Position numbers and translations under genes: made by a program
Source of the DNA: an uncultured Lachnospiraceae bacterium
Lineage (GTDB): Bacteria > Bacillota > Clostridia > Lachnospirales > Lachnospiraceae
Direction of reading: 5' to 3'
Assembly: GCA_910578335.1 (NCBI GenBank)
Contig: CAJTPU010000017.1
Span: 1 to 64,000 of the forward strand
Length of the DNA stretch: 64,000 nt
Part shown: positions 1 through 7,896 of the stretch, piece after piece
Layout: each line of letters opens with the position of its first letter
Numbering within the stretch: position 1 is the first letter of the stretch
The notes under the pieces: generated by a model
Database searches by the model: none
The model's input: the letters and a program-made list of their open reading frames with translations, nothing else
What the model was told of the DNA's origin: nothing

Positions 1-72
1 CGGTATCCCTGCTTTTTATTTATTCAGTTGTAACACATGTATTGTAATCCTACAAAAATATAAATTTGCACA

Positions 73-132
73 TTGACAGGGCGGTTTATCCATGATAAAC
101 TAAAGGCACAAAAGGTTTACTATGGATAAACC
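73..132 (+). promoter_or_regulatory. promoter with two dyad operators upstream of the BlaI-type gene
   Basis: A -35 TTGACA (73-78) is followed after 17 bases by a -10-like TAAACT (96-101). A perfect dyad GTTTATC-CAT-GATAAAC (84-100) lies over the spacer and -10. A second dyad GGTTTA-7-TAAACC (114-132) covers the likely start of transcription. Both arms contain the same GTTTA core, so one dimeric repressor could bind twice. The natural candidate is the BlaI-type protein encoded just downstream (inference). A further weak dyad, TTGTA-4-TACAA, is seen at 42-55. Confidence 0.65.
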
Positions 133-252
133 AAAAAGCGCGCATAAGACCCAATGGGGAAAGGTACATAAGAATAAGCGTGGGAAAACGGCGTGAAGCG
201 GCGAGGGTAACGTGGCAAAAAAGGTTATTGCGAAAGCAAAAAGGAGAGGGAT

Positions 253-627
253 ATGAGAGAGATAAAGTTAGCAGAGGTAGAATTACAATTTGCAGAACTG
301 ATTTGGAAGTCGGAGCCAATTCCTTCCGGAGAGCTGGTAAAGCTTTGTGAAAAAGAGCTGAACTGGAAAAAATCGACTACCTATACGGTGTTGCGCAAGC
401 TCTGCCAGCGGAAGGTTCTGCAAAATGAGAACGCCGTGGTGACGGCGCTGGTGAAAAGGGACGAGTATTTTGCGATGCAGAGCGAGCAGTTTGTGAAGGA
501 TACCTTTCAAGGCTCCCTGCCGGGTTTTTTGTCTGCCTTTATGAGCCGTCACAAGTTGAATGAAAAGCAGATTTCGGAGATTGAAGAGATGATAGAAGCA
601 TACAGAAAGGAGAAGAGGGACGTATGA
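253..627 (+). CDS. BlaI/MecI/CopY-family transcriptional repressor
   Basis: This 124-residue protein matches the size and pattern of the BlaI/MecI/CopY family: an N-terminal winged helix (LAEVELQFAELIWKSEPIPS, then the recognition stretch KKSTTYTVLRKLCQRKVL) and a short helical dimerisation tail. Known family members are dimeric repressors that the partner BlaR1-type protease triggers for cleavage. The start is set by the GGAGAGG at 241-247. It overlaps the next gene by four bases (ATGA), so the two are translationally coupled as in blaI-blaR1 or mecI-mecR1 pairs. The GTTTA dyads upstream suggest autoregulation. No beta-lactamase gene is adjacent, so the target outside this operon is unknown. 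Confidence 0.85.
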   Translation: MREIKLAEVELQFAELIWKSEPIPSGELVKLCEKELNWKKSTTYTVLRKLCQRKVLQNENAVVTALVKRDEYFAMQSEQFVKDTFQGSLPGFLSAFMSRHKLNEKQISEIEEMIEAYRKEKRDV

Positions 628-3506
628 TAAAAGAGATTTTACAGTGGCTGCTTGTCCTGCAGCTACAAGTCAGTATTATGGCAGCAGTGATTTTTGTACT
701 GCGCAAGGTGCTCAGAAAAGCGCCCCGGATATATTCTTATTTGTTATGGCTTTTCCTTTTTGTCCGTCTGCTTTGTCCCATAACGCTGGAAAGTCCCGTC
801 AGCATGATACCGGCGGGAGAACAGCTTATGGAAGCGGGAGCGGAAACCTTGCAGAATTTTCCGCTGACTGCAGGCGGAGAGAATGCGCAGATTTTTGCAG
901 ACGGAGATAAGCCGCAAAGTCCGGCTTTGGGAGAAGGGCAGCCTGTCGGTGCAGACTATCAGATTTTGTCTGAACATATTGCGCTGCCGCAACAAAACAG
1001 AGCGCCGAAATGGAATGCGGGAGCGATAGCTTCCACAGCAGCCGTTATTCTTTGGCTGGGTGGGGCGGCTGCACTTATGCTCTATAATCTGATAACCCTA
1101 AAACAGTTAAAGAGGCGCCTGTCTTCGGCAAAGAAGGAGGAGGGCGGGTATTTTACCAGCGCAGCGATTGAAACACCTTTTGTACTTGGTGTTTTTTCTC
1201 CTAAGATTTATTTGCCAAAGGGCATTTGCGGCAGGGAATTATCCTATATTCTGGAGCATGAAAAGACGCATCTGCTTAGAAAAGACTATTTGGTTAAGCC
1301 GCTTTGTCTGTTCTTAACCTGCATTTACTGGTTTAATCCTATCGTGTGGATATCCTTCTTTTTTATGGGCAAGGACATGGAAATGTCCTGTGATGAGCAT
1401 GTTTTAAACAGGCTCGGGGAGGATATCAAGGCGGACTATTCCGAATCCCTGCTGCAGTTTGCTTCAGGACGTAAGTACATTGCAGTACCTCTTGCCTTTG
1501 GGGAAAACGGAGTAAAGGAGAGGGTTCGCAATGTGCTTCATTTTAAAAAAGCAAAGCTGTGGATTTCCGTGGCGGCAATTTTGCTCTGTATCATAGCGGG
1601 AGTTGTGCTTTTGACGACCAGACAAAGCAGGGAATCGGATTTGCCCGTGTCAGGACAGAAGAGTACCAAGGAGCCTGACGGAGCAAATGCGCCTGCAGGC
1701 GTGGGAGAGCCTGATGAAACCGAGAAAAAGCCGGCGCCGTTTTTGCCGGAGGAAATGATAGAGGCGCCCGTGCCTACGGCAAAGGTGGAGGGTGATTTGT
1801 ATACCGCCGTAAGCAGATGGGCTTCAGAATATGCAGATGGAGAAGAGGATATTCCTTATGCGCCGGATGTATTTTATCTGGCGGAGCCTTCGGAGCAAGT
1901 GCTGATTTATTATGAAAAATGGAACAACGTTCCTGAAATTACTATATTGATAGAAGTGCTTTCTTATACGGAGACAGAAGACGGTTATCAGCTACAGAGA
2001 GACGGTTTCCAGCTTTGCGATTCTATTACGACTAAAGAAGCATATGAAAAAGCGTTTTGTCCTCTTGGTGAGCAAAATCCCTATCTTTTCACAGGAACCT
2101 TTGTGGAAATTATCGCAGAGAGGATGGCTTTGGGAGACGAAAGCGTGGAGGATTTCAGGCTTCCACTGACAGCGGCGGTGCGGGCGCTCCATCTGGGAGA
2201 AGGACAGGGGGAAATCAGCCTTATAGATGAAGAGGAAATGCTTGCGGTCTGCCGTTATACGTTTCGTGAGGACGGCTCTGTGATAGAAATACCGCTTCAT
2301 TTGGAAGAGCTTTCTCATCCCATCTGGACGGTAGGCAGCGTAGAGGACAGTGAGGATTTCACAAAATATGGGAGACTTGCCTCTATGGAATACGAAGGGG
2401 AAAGCTATTGCTTTTATCCTACAGGCTTTTACAAAATTCTGCCGGACGATTCCCTGCAATGCCTGTATGCGGGGTATATCACCACAAACGCCCATGAAAC
2501 GGCTGTTTTTTCTAATGGCTTTGCCTACTTTAGCATTGATTTGCTGCATACGCCCTACTCTCTGGATTATGATAACAATGCCGTGATAGAGGTGAATCTG
2601 AAGGCAGAAAAATGGCGGCTTGCCTATGCAGACGAAGGATGTCTGAAAGAGGCAGTAAAGCTGCGGGAAAGCGGAATGGACTCGCTGCAGTTTCGGGCGG
2701 CAGAGGAATACCAGAAGAAACTTGCCATGCTGGAAGCGGAAGAAGAAAAAACAGAGGCGGAAAGCTTTAAGCCCTCGCGCCAGCCGGTCACGGGCGGACC
2801 CCATGATATTCCCCTTGCCGTGCTGGACGACTATGGATGCAGGGCTTCTTTTGACCTGGATTTGGATGGCAAGGAGGAGGAGATAAGTCTGGCGGCAGTA
2901 AACAGCCAATGCACACAATATTTATTAATGATAAATGACAGTGCTGTCGAATTTTATGCAGACAATTTATTTTATCACAGGCTTCAGACAATCAGTCTTG
3001 ACGGGAAGGAGCTGCTTCTGCTCCTTTATGACGACGGACCCAGCGGGGACCCTAAGACTACATTTTACCGTTATCGCGGTGGCATCATCAGGGAAATTGG
3101 CTCCATTCCTTGTGAACTAAGCAGGTGTACCATCAGTGAAGACGGTGAAATAACGGGTTCCTACCGGTTTGATGTGATACAGTCGGAATGGGCGGCGGTA
3201 ACATGGGTATACACGGGGGAAGGCTTTGCCATAAAAGAACAGCCGTATTATGATTATTTCTATGATATGGATTTGACGTTGTTGGTGAATCTGCCCGTTC
3301 ACAGCGAAATGTCGCAGGACTCAGAGGAAACGGTACTAATGCCGCAAAAGGTAAAGCTGCTTTATACGGATATGGCGCATTGGTTTTATGTGGAAGGTGA
3401 AAACAAAGAAGGCGGCTGGTTTTATGTAGAAGAAAGGTTTGGCATGGTGCCGGAGGCAGGCGTCAATGTGTCTGCTGTCTTTGAGGGTCTGAGTTATGTA
3501 GATTAG
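624..3506 (+). CDS. BlaR1-like M56 metalloprotease with an atypical, long extracytoplasmic part
   Basis: A 960-residue membrane protein. Predicted membrane segments lie near residues 5-27, 36-56, 132-156 and 310-331. The M56 zinc protease signature HEKTH is at residues 212-216, followed by the family's EMSCDE segment. Known BlaR1/MecR1 proteins cleave or inactivate the BlaI-type repressor after ligand binding outside the cell. Here the region after the last membrane segment is about 630 residues, far longer than the usual penicillin-binding sensor. It ends with an acidic DLDLDGKEEE repeat-like segment and an SH3-like tail (residues about 910-950) rather than an obvious transpeptidase fold. 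The signal sensed is therefore probably not a beta-lactam (inference). Confidence 0.8.
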   Translation: MIKEILQWLLVLQLQVSIMAAVIFVLRKVLRKAPRIYSYLLWLFLFVRLLCPITLESPVSMIPAGEQLMEAGAETLQNFPLTAGGENAQIFADGDKPQSPALGEGQPVGADYQILSEHIALPQQNRAPKWNAGAIASTAAVILWLGGAAALMLYNLITLKQLKRRLSSAKKEEGGYFTSAAIETPFVLGVFSPKIYLPKGICGRELSYILEHEKTHLLRKDYLVKPLCLFLTCIYWFNPIVWISFFFMGKDMEMSCDEHVLNRLGEDIKADYSESLLQFASGRKYIAVPLAFGENGVKERVRNVLHFKKAKLWISVAAILLCIIAGVVLLTTRQSRESDLPVSGQKSTKEPDGANAPAGVGEPDETEKKPAPFLPEEMIEAPVPTAKVEGDLYTAVSRWASEYADGEEDIPYAPDVFYLAEPSEQVLIYYEKWNNVPEITILIEVLSYTETEDGYQLQRDGFQLCDSITTKEAYEKAFCPLGEQNPYLFTGTFVEIIAERMALGDESVEDFRLPLTAAVRALHLGEGQGEISLIDEEEMLAVCRYTFREDGSVIEIPLHLEELSHPIWTVGSVEDSEDFTKYGRLASMEYEGESYCFYPTGFYKILPDDSLQCLYAGYITTNAHETAVFSNGFAYFSIDLLHTPYSLDYDNNAVIEVNLKAEKWRLAYADEGCLKEAVKLRESGMDSLQFRAAEEYQKKLAMLEAEEEKTEAESFKPSRQPVTGGPHDIPLAVLDDYGCRASFDLDLDGKEEEISLAAVNSQCTQYLLMINDSAVEFYADNLFYHRLQTISLDGKELLLLLYDDGPSGDPKTTFYRYRGGIIREIGSIPCELSRCTISEDGEITGSYRFDVIQSEWAAVTWVYTGEGFAIKEQPYYDYFYDMDLTLLVNLPVHSEMSQDSEETVLMPQKVKLLYTDMAHWFYVEGENKEGGWFYVEERFGMVPEAGVNVSAVFEGLSYVD

Positions 3507-3621
3507 CTTATGTGGAAATGCTTTGCTTTTTTGGCGCGGAAATAGTAATATAGTAGCAGAAGTGTACGAAAAGGCGTCTTCTTTGGGGGCGGGCGCCAAA
3601 AAGCAAGGAGTCTGATTTATC

Positions 3622-4371
3622 ATGCTGACAGAACAACGATTTGAGGAGATATTAAGGCTGCTTTCAGAGAAGGGCACGATTACCGTACAGGAATTAAAAG
3701 AAAAGCTTCACGCATCAGAATCCACAATCCGCAGGGATTTAACGGTGCTGCATGACAATGGAAAGCTGACAAAAGTATTTGGCGGCGCTGTGGCGATTCA
3801 TTCCCATATGCACACAAAGGACATTCAGGTGTCGGCGCGGGAAAATGTCAACCGCGAGGAAAAAATCCGCATTGCGCGCTACGCGGCTTCCCTGATTGCG
3901 GCGGAAGATTTTGTGTATCTGGATGCAGGTACTACGACAGGCTTTATGATTGACTATATAGAAGAGAGACAGGCTGTCTATGTGACAAACGGCGTCAGTC
4001 ATGCCAAAAAGCTTGCTGCACTGGGATTTCGGGTAATTCTGATAGGAGGGGAGCTGAAGGCGTCCACGGAGGCAGTGATAGGGAGCACGGCTGTAGCCAT
4101 GCTGCAGAAGTATCATTTTACCATCGGCTTCTGGGGAGCCAACGGTATCAGCAGAAAAAGCGGGTTTACCACACCGGATAATGATGAAGCCATGGTAAAA
4201 CAGGTTTCCTTGGAGCATACGGATAAAAAATATATGCTTTGTGACCACGATAAGTTTAATCAGGTGAGCACGGTATCCTTTGCGGCGTTTGGCGATGCCG
4301 TTATTGTAACGGATAAGGCGGACGGGAATGAATTTAGAGGAATAAAAAACATAATTGTAGTAGAAGAATGA
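3622..4371 (+). CDS. fruR: DeoR-family regulator of the fructose locus (FruR-like)
   Basis: 249 residues. The N-terminal DeoR helix-turn-helix runs over residues 1-57, with STIRRDL recognition helix and FGGA turn. It is followed by the sugar-phosphate-sensing DeoRC domain (VYLDAGTTTGFMIDYI, about residues 94-110). Family members repress sugar operons and are released by a sugar phosphate, for FruR usually fructose-1-phosphate. The start is supported by AAGGAG (3603-3608). A terminator follows at 4407-4445, so fruR is separated from fruK, which has its own promoter flanked by phased half-sites that are the likely FruR targets. It is called FruR because it heads a fructose PTS locus. Confidence 0.85.
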   Translation: MLTEQRFEEILRLLSEKGTITVQELKEKLHASESTIRRDLTVLHDNGKLTKVFGGAVAIHSHMHTKDIQVSARENVNREEKIRIARYAASLIAAEDFVYLDAGTTTGFMIDYIEERQAVYVTNGVSHAKKLAALGFRVILIGGELKASTEAVIGSTAVAMLQKYHFTIGFWGANGISRKSGFTTPDNDEAMVKQVSLEHTDKKYMLCDHDKFNQVSTVSFAAFGDAVIVTDKADGNEFRGIKNIIVVEE

Positions 4372-4406
4372 AGTTTGTGTTTTTGAAAGCAATAAAAGAA
4401 AGAAGA

Positions 4407-4445
4407 AACAGGCATACTTTGAAAAGGGTGTGTCTGTTTTTTTGA
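4407..4445 (+). terminator. Rho-independent terminator after fruR
   Basis: AACAGGCATAC (4407-4417) pairs with GTGTGTCTGTT (4428-4438), allowing two G-U pairs, and is followed by a run of eight T. The end of the T run overlaps the first TTTGA half-site of the fruK control region. Confidence 0.7.
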
Positions 4446-4590
4446 CCGAGTTTGACTGAATTTTGTTGAATATGCACAAATTTAAATGGAAAAGAATGTG
4501 CATTAGGCGGATTGTAATAAAATAAATATGATTATATAATAACATTACAAAATCAAATTCAGTCAAAGATAATCAAATTCAATCAAAAGG
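4441..4590 (+). promoter_or_regulatory. fruK promoter flanked by phased FruR half-sites
   Basis: The promoter is TTGTAA (4512-4517), 17 bases, TATAAT (4535-4540). Downstream, TCAAA occurs four times at an exact 10-base period (4553, 4563, 4573, 4583). The inverted form TTTGA occurs upstream at 4441 and 4451, again 10 bases apart. The longer direct repeat AATCAAATTCAGTCAAA / AATCAAATTCAATCAAA (4551-4567, 4571-4587) includes the last four. Phased direct half-sites on one face of the helix fit DeoR-family repressors; copies on both sides of the promoter would allow looping (inference). Confidence 0.7.
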
Positions 4591-4602
4591 GAGGTGAAAA
4601 AA

Positions 4603-5508
4603 ATGATATATACCATTACTTTTAATCCGGCACTTGACTATATTGTATCGGTAAAGGACTTTCAGATGGGTCTTACAAACCGCACGGATGAGGAAACGCT
4701 GCTTCCCGGCGGAAAGGGAATCAATGTATCCATTGTACTGAAGAATCTGGGCGTGGAAAATACGGCGCTGGGCTTTACGGCAGGTTTTACGGGCAGGGAA
4801 ATTCGTAAGCGGCTGGAGGAAATCGGATGCCGTACCGAGTTTATAGAAATACCGGAGGGATTTTCCCGTATCAATGTAAAGCTGAAAAATGCGGAGGGTA
4901 CGGAAATCAACGGCAAAGGTCCTGATATTGACAAGGAAAGCCTGGCAAAGCTGCTTGACAGGCTGGCGTGCCTGCAGGAAGGAGACGTGCTGGTTTTGGC
5001 GGGCAGTATACCGGCTTCCCTGCCGGATTCCATTTATCAGGAAATTTGTGAAATGCTTGCCGGAAAGGGAATTACCATAGTGGTGGATGCGACAAAAGAG
5101 CTTCTTGTGAAGGTACTGCCCTTTGCACCCTTCCTGATAAAGCCGAATCATCACGAGCTGGGCGAAATTTTTGGTGTATCTCTCAAAACGGCGGACGAGG
5201 TGATTCCCTATGCGCAGAAGCTGCGCGGGATGGGAGCGGCAAACGTGCTTGTATCCATGGCTGGCGAGGGTGCGGTGCTGGCGGCGGCGGACGGAAGGGT
5301 ATACCGGCAGAGGGCGCCGAAGGGCAGGCTTGTCAATGCTGTCGGTGCAGGAGATTCCATGGTGGCAGGCTTTCTTGCCGGCTGGTTTCAAACAAAAGAT
5401 TATGAAAAGGCATTTCGGATGGGAGTTGCAGCAGGCAGCGCAAGTGCGTTTTCGGAGCTGTTGGCGACAAAACAAGAGGTAGAAGAGCTGCTTATGCAGA
5501 TGGCATGA
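4603..5508 (+). CDS. fruK: 1-phosphofructokinase
   Basis: 301 residues; a PfkB-family sugar kinase converting fructose-1-phosphate to fructose-1,6-bisphosphate with ATP. Seen: N-terminal TFNPALDYIV, the substrate-binding GGKGINVS, and the C-terminal signature NAVGAGDSMVAGF with the catalytic Asp. I chose ATG 4603 because the strong Shine-Dalgarno GGGAGGTG at 4589-4596 fits it; an in-frame GTG at 4594 sits inside that site. It is the first gene after the fru promoter. The order fruK-fruA-HPr-ptsI places all steps of fructose uptake and phosphorylation in one locus. Length is normal for the family. Confidence 0.93.
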   Translation: MIYTITFNPALDYIVSVKDFQMGLTNRTDEETLLPGGKGINVSIVLKNLGVENTALGFTAGFTGREIRKRLEEIGCRTEFIEIPEGFSRINVKLKNAEGTEINGKGPDIDKESLAKLLDRLACLQEGDVLVLAGSIPASLPDSIYQEICEMLAGKGITIVVDATKELLVKVLPFAPFLIKPNHHELGEIFGVSLKTADEVIPYAQKLRGMGAANVLVSMAGEGAVLAAADGRVYRQRAPKGRLVNAVGAGDSMVAGFLAGWFQTKDYEKAFRMGVAAGSASAFSELLATKQEVEELLMQMA

Positions 5509-5548
5509 CTTTATTGATTCAAAAACGAGCGCAGAAATGAGGTGCGGA

Positions 5549-7504
5549 ATGAAGATTACAGACTTATTAAAAAAGGAAAGTATTGCATTGCATGCGTCGC
5601 CTGCAGGAAAGGATGAGGCGCTTAGGCAGGCGGTTTCCCTGATGGAGAAGAGCGGCAATATTAAGGACAGGGAGAGTTACGAAAAGCAGGTATTTGCAAG
5701 GGAAGAAGAAGGAACAACCGGCATCGGCGAAGGAATTGCAATACCGCATGGAAAATGTGAAGCGGTGACTGCCCCGGGGCTTGCCGCCATGGTGATTCCC
5801 GACGGAGTGGAATTTGACTCTCTTGACGGGGAAGCGGTTCATCTGCTGTTTCTGATTGCGGCTCCGAATACGAAGGACAATGTGCATCTGGATGTGCTGA
5901 GCAGGCTGTCGGTGCTTTTGATGGATGAGAAATTTGCGGACGATTTAAAACATGCGGGGACAGCAGAAGAATTTCTGGAAATCATAAATCGTGTGGAAGC
6001 AAAGCGTATAGAGGAAGAGACCGAAAAAGAAGCAAAGGATAAAGCAAAGAGCGGGGCAGAACATGTGACAGCTTCTGCAGAAAGCGGGGAGGCTTCACCT
6101 GTATGCAGCATCCTTGCGGTTACGGCATGTCCCACGGGTATTGCGCATACGTATATGGCAGCGGAAAGCCTGGAAAAGGCAGCAAAGGCAAGAAACTGCT
6201 TTGTCAAAGTGGAAACAAGAGGTTCTGCAGGCGCGAAGAATGTGGTGACGGCAAAGGAGATTGCAGAAGCGGATTGTATTATTGTGGCGGCGGACACCAA
6301 GGTTCCCATGGAACGTTTTGCAGGAAAAAAGGTAATCGTATGTCAGGTGTCGGACGGCATTGGCAAGGCGGATAAGCTGGTAGAAAGAGCAATAAACGGG
6401 GATGCGCCCATATACAAGGCAGGGCAGACCGCTTCGGAAAGCGATACGGCAAGCGACAAGGGCGGCGTCGGACATCAGATATACATGCATCTGATGAATG
6501 GCGTGTCCCATATGCTTCCTTTTGTAGTGGGCGGCGGTATTCTGATTGCCATAGCATTTCTTTTAGACTCCATCGGTGTGGATATGGCAAGCCTTTCCGC
6601 AGAGGAAAGAGAGAGCTTCGGTACGATTACGCCGGCGGCGGCAGTATTTAAAAATATAGGAGGTCTGGCATTTGGCTTTATGCTTCCGATTCTGGCGGGT
6701 TATATCGCCATGAGTATTGCAGACCGTCCCGGGCTTGCGGCAGGCTTTATCGGCGGAGCGATTGCGGCAAACGGAAAGTCGGGCTTTTTGGGTGCGCTTG
6801 CAGCAGGCTTTATTGCGGGCTATCTGGTACTGTTGTTGAAAAAGCTTTTTGAAAAACTGCCGAAAGCAATTGAAAAATTGTCACCGGTGCTTTTGTTCCC
6901 GCTTTTTGGTATTCTGTTTGTAGGGCTGATTATGATTTTTGTGGTGGAGCCGCCTGTCGGCGCACTGAATACGGCGCTGAATGATGCACTTGCCGGCATG
7001 GGAAACACAAGTAAGCTGGTGCTGGGCGCAGTACTTGCAGGCATGATGGCAATTGATATGGGCGGACCGTTTAACAAGGCAGCGTATGTATTTGGCACGG
7101 CATCTATCATTGAAGGCAATTATGCCGTTATGGCGGCGGTTATGATTGGCGGCATGGTGCCTCCCTGTGCGATTGCATTGGCAACCCTGTTGTTTAAGAA
7201 TAAGTTTACCAAGGCAGAAAGAGAGTCCGGACCGACCAACTTTATTATGGGTCTTGCTTTTATTACGGAGGGCGCGATACCCTTTGCGGCGTCAGACCCG
7301 TTACGCGTGATTCCCTCCTGTATCATAGGCTCGGCGGCAGCCGGCGCGTTGTCCATGGCATTTGGCTGTACTTTAATGGCGCCCCATGGCGGAATCTTTG
7401 TCTTTCCGGTAGTAGAACATGCGCTTATGTATTTGGTGGCATTGGCAGTCGGTACCGTTATCAGCGCGCTGCTTTTGGGCGTATTAAAGAAAAAAGTGAA
7501 GTAA
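5549..7504 (+). CDS. fruA: PTS fructose transporter, fused EIIABC
   Basis: 651 residues with three domains. EIIA (about 1-150) has the phospho-accepting His67 in GIAIPHGK. EIIB (about 180-285) has the active Cys194 in ACPTGIAHT. EIIC (about 310-650) is a multi-spanning membrane domain. The protein takes up fructose and phosphorylates it at C1. I prefer ATG 5549 (MKITDLLKKESI) because GAGG at 5539-5542 is correctly spaced for it, whereas ATG 5537 has no ribosome site. A charged Glu/Lys linker around residues 150-170 joins EIIA to EIIB. It sits between fruK and its own HPr and EI genes. Confidence 0.93.
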   Translation: MKITDLLKKESIALHASPAGKDEALRQAVSLMEKSGNIKDRESYEKQVFAREEEGTTGIGEGIAIPHGKCEAVTAPGLAAMVIPDGVEFDSLDGEAVHLLFLIAAPNTKDNVHLDVLSRLSVLLMDEKFADDLKHAGTAEEFLEIINRVEAKRIEEETEKEAKDKAKSGAEHVTASAESGEASPVCSILAVTACPTGIAHTYMAAESLEKAAKARNCFVKVETRGSAGAKNVVTAKEIAEADCIIVAADTKVPMERFAGKKVIVCQVSDGIGKADKLVERAINGDAPIYKAGQTASESDTASDKGGVGHQIYMHLMNGVSHMLPFVVGGGILIAIAFLLDSIGVDMASLSAEERESFGTITPAAAVFKNIGGLAFGFMLPILAGYIAMSIADRPGLAAGFIGGAIAANGKSGFLGALAAGFIAGYLVLLLKKLFEKLPKAIEKLSPVLLFPLFGILFVGLIMIFVVEPPVGALNTALNDALAGMGNTSKLVLGAVLAGMMAIDMGGPFNKAAYVFGTASIIEGNYAVMAAVMIGGMVPPCAIALATLLFKNKFTKAERESGPTNFIMGLAFITEGAIPFAASDPLRVIPSCIIGSAAAGALSMAFGCTLMAPHGGIFVFPVVEHALMYLVALAVGTVISALLLGVLKKKVK

Positions 7505-7563
7505 AAGCAGAAGACAGGAAGCTTAAGGCAAAAATAATGGTGAGAAAAGGAAGGAAATAAATT

Positions 7564-7821
7564 ATGAAAGAATACAAATATGTCATTACGGACCCTGAAG
7601 GAATCCATGCAAGACCGGCGGGCGAACTGATTAAACTTCTCAAAGAATTTGAATCTGCAATTACCATAGAAAAGGACGGAAAGAGTGCTGACGCAAAGAG
7701 AATCTTCGGCGTCATGGGTCTGGCGGTAAAGAAAGGACAGGAAATTACCATGAGAGCGGAAGGCGCCGATGAGGATGCGGCAATACAGAAGATAGAGGCA
7801 TTTTTAAAAGCCAATTTGTAA
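7564..7821 (+). CDS. HPr-like phosphocarrier lacking the regulatory Ser46
   Basis: 85 residues, the normal HPr length. The phospho-accepting His15 is present (GIHARPA), so it can pass phosphate from EI to the fructose EIIA. At position 46 the usual regulatory serine of Gram-positive HPr (KSIMGVM) is replaced: here KRIFGVM, with Arg46 from codon 7699-7701. The following VMS is also changed to VMG. It should therefore not be phosphorylated by HPr kinase at that site and may not serve CcpA-type carbon repression (inference). It lies between fruA and ptsI in a fructose operon, which fits a dedicated phosphocarrier rather than the general one. Confidence 0.88.
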   Translation: MKEYKYVITDPEGIHARPAGELIKLLKEFESAITIEKDGKSADAKRIFGVMGLAVKKGQEITMRAEGADEDAAIQKIEAFLKANL

Positions 7822-7896
7822 AAAAGCCGGAGACATTTCGCGATAAAGGCAGATAGAGAAGCAGAAAGCGGGAAAAAAGGGAAGGGAGTGGGCGAT

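Noticed and set aside
1992..2918. 308-codon minus-strand open frame inside the BlaR1-like gene
   Set aside because: Rare-residue composition, no ribosome site and full overlap with a well-supported gene.
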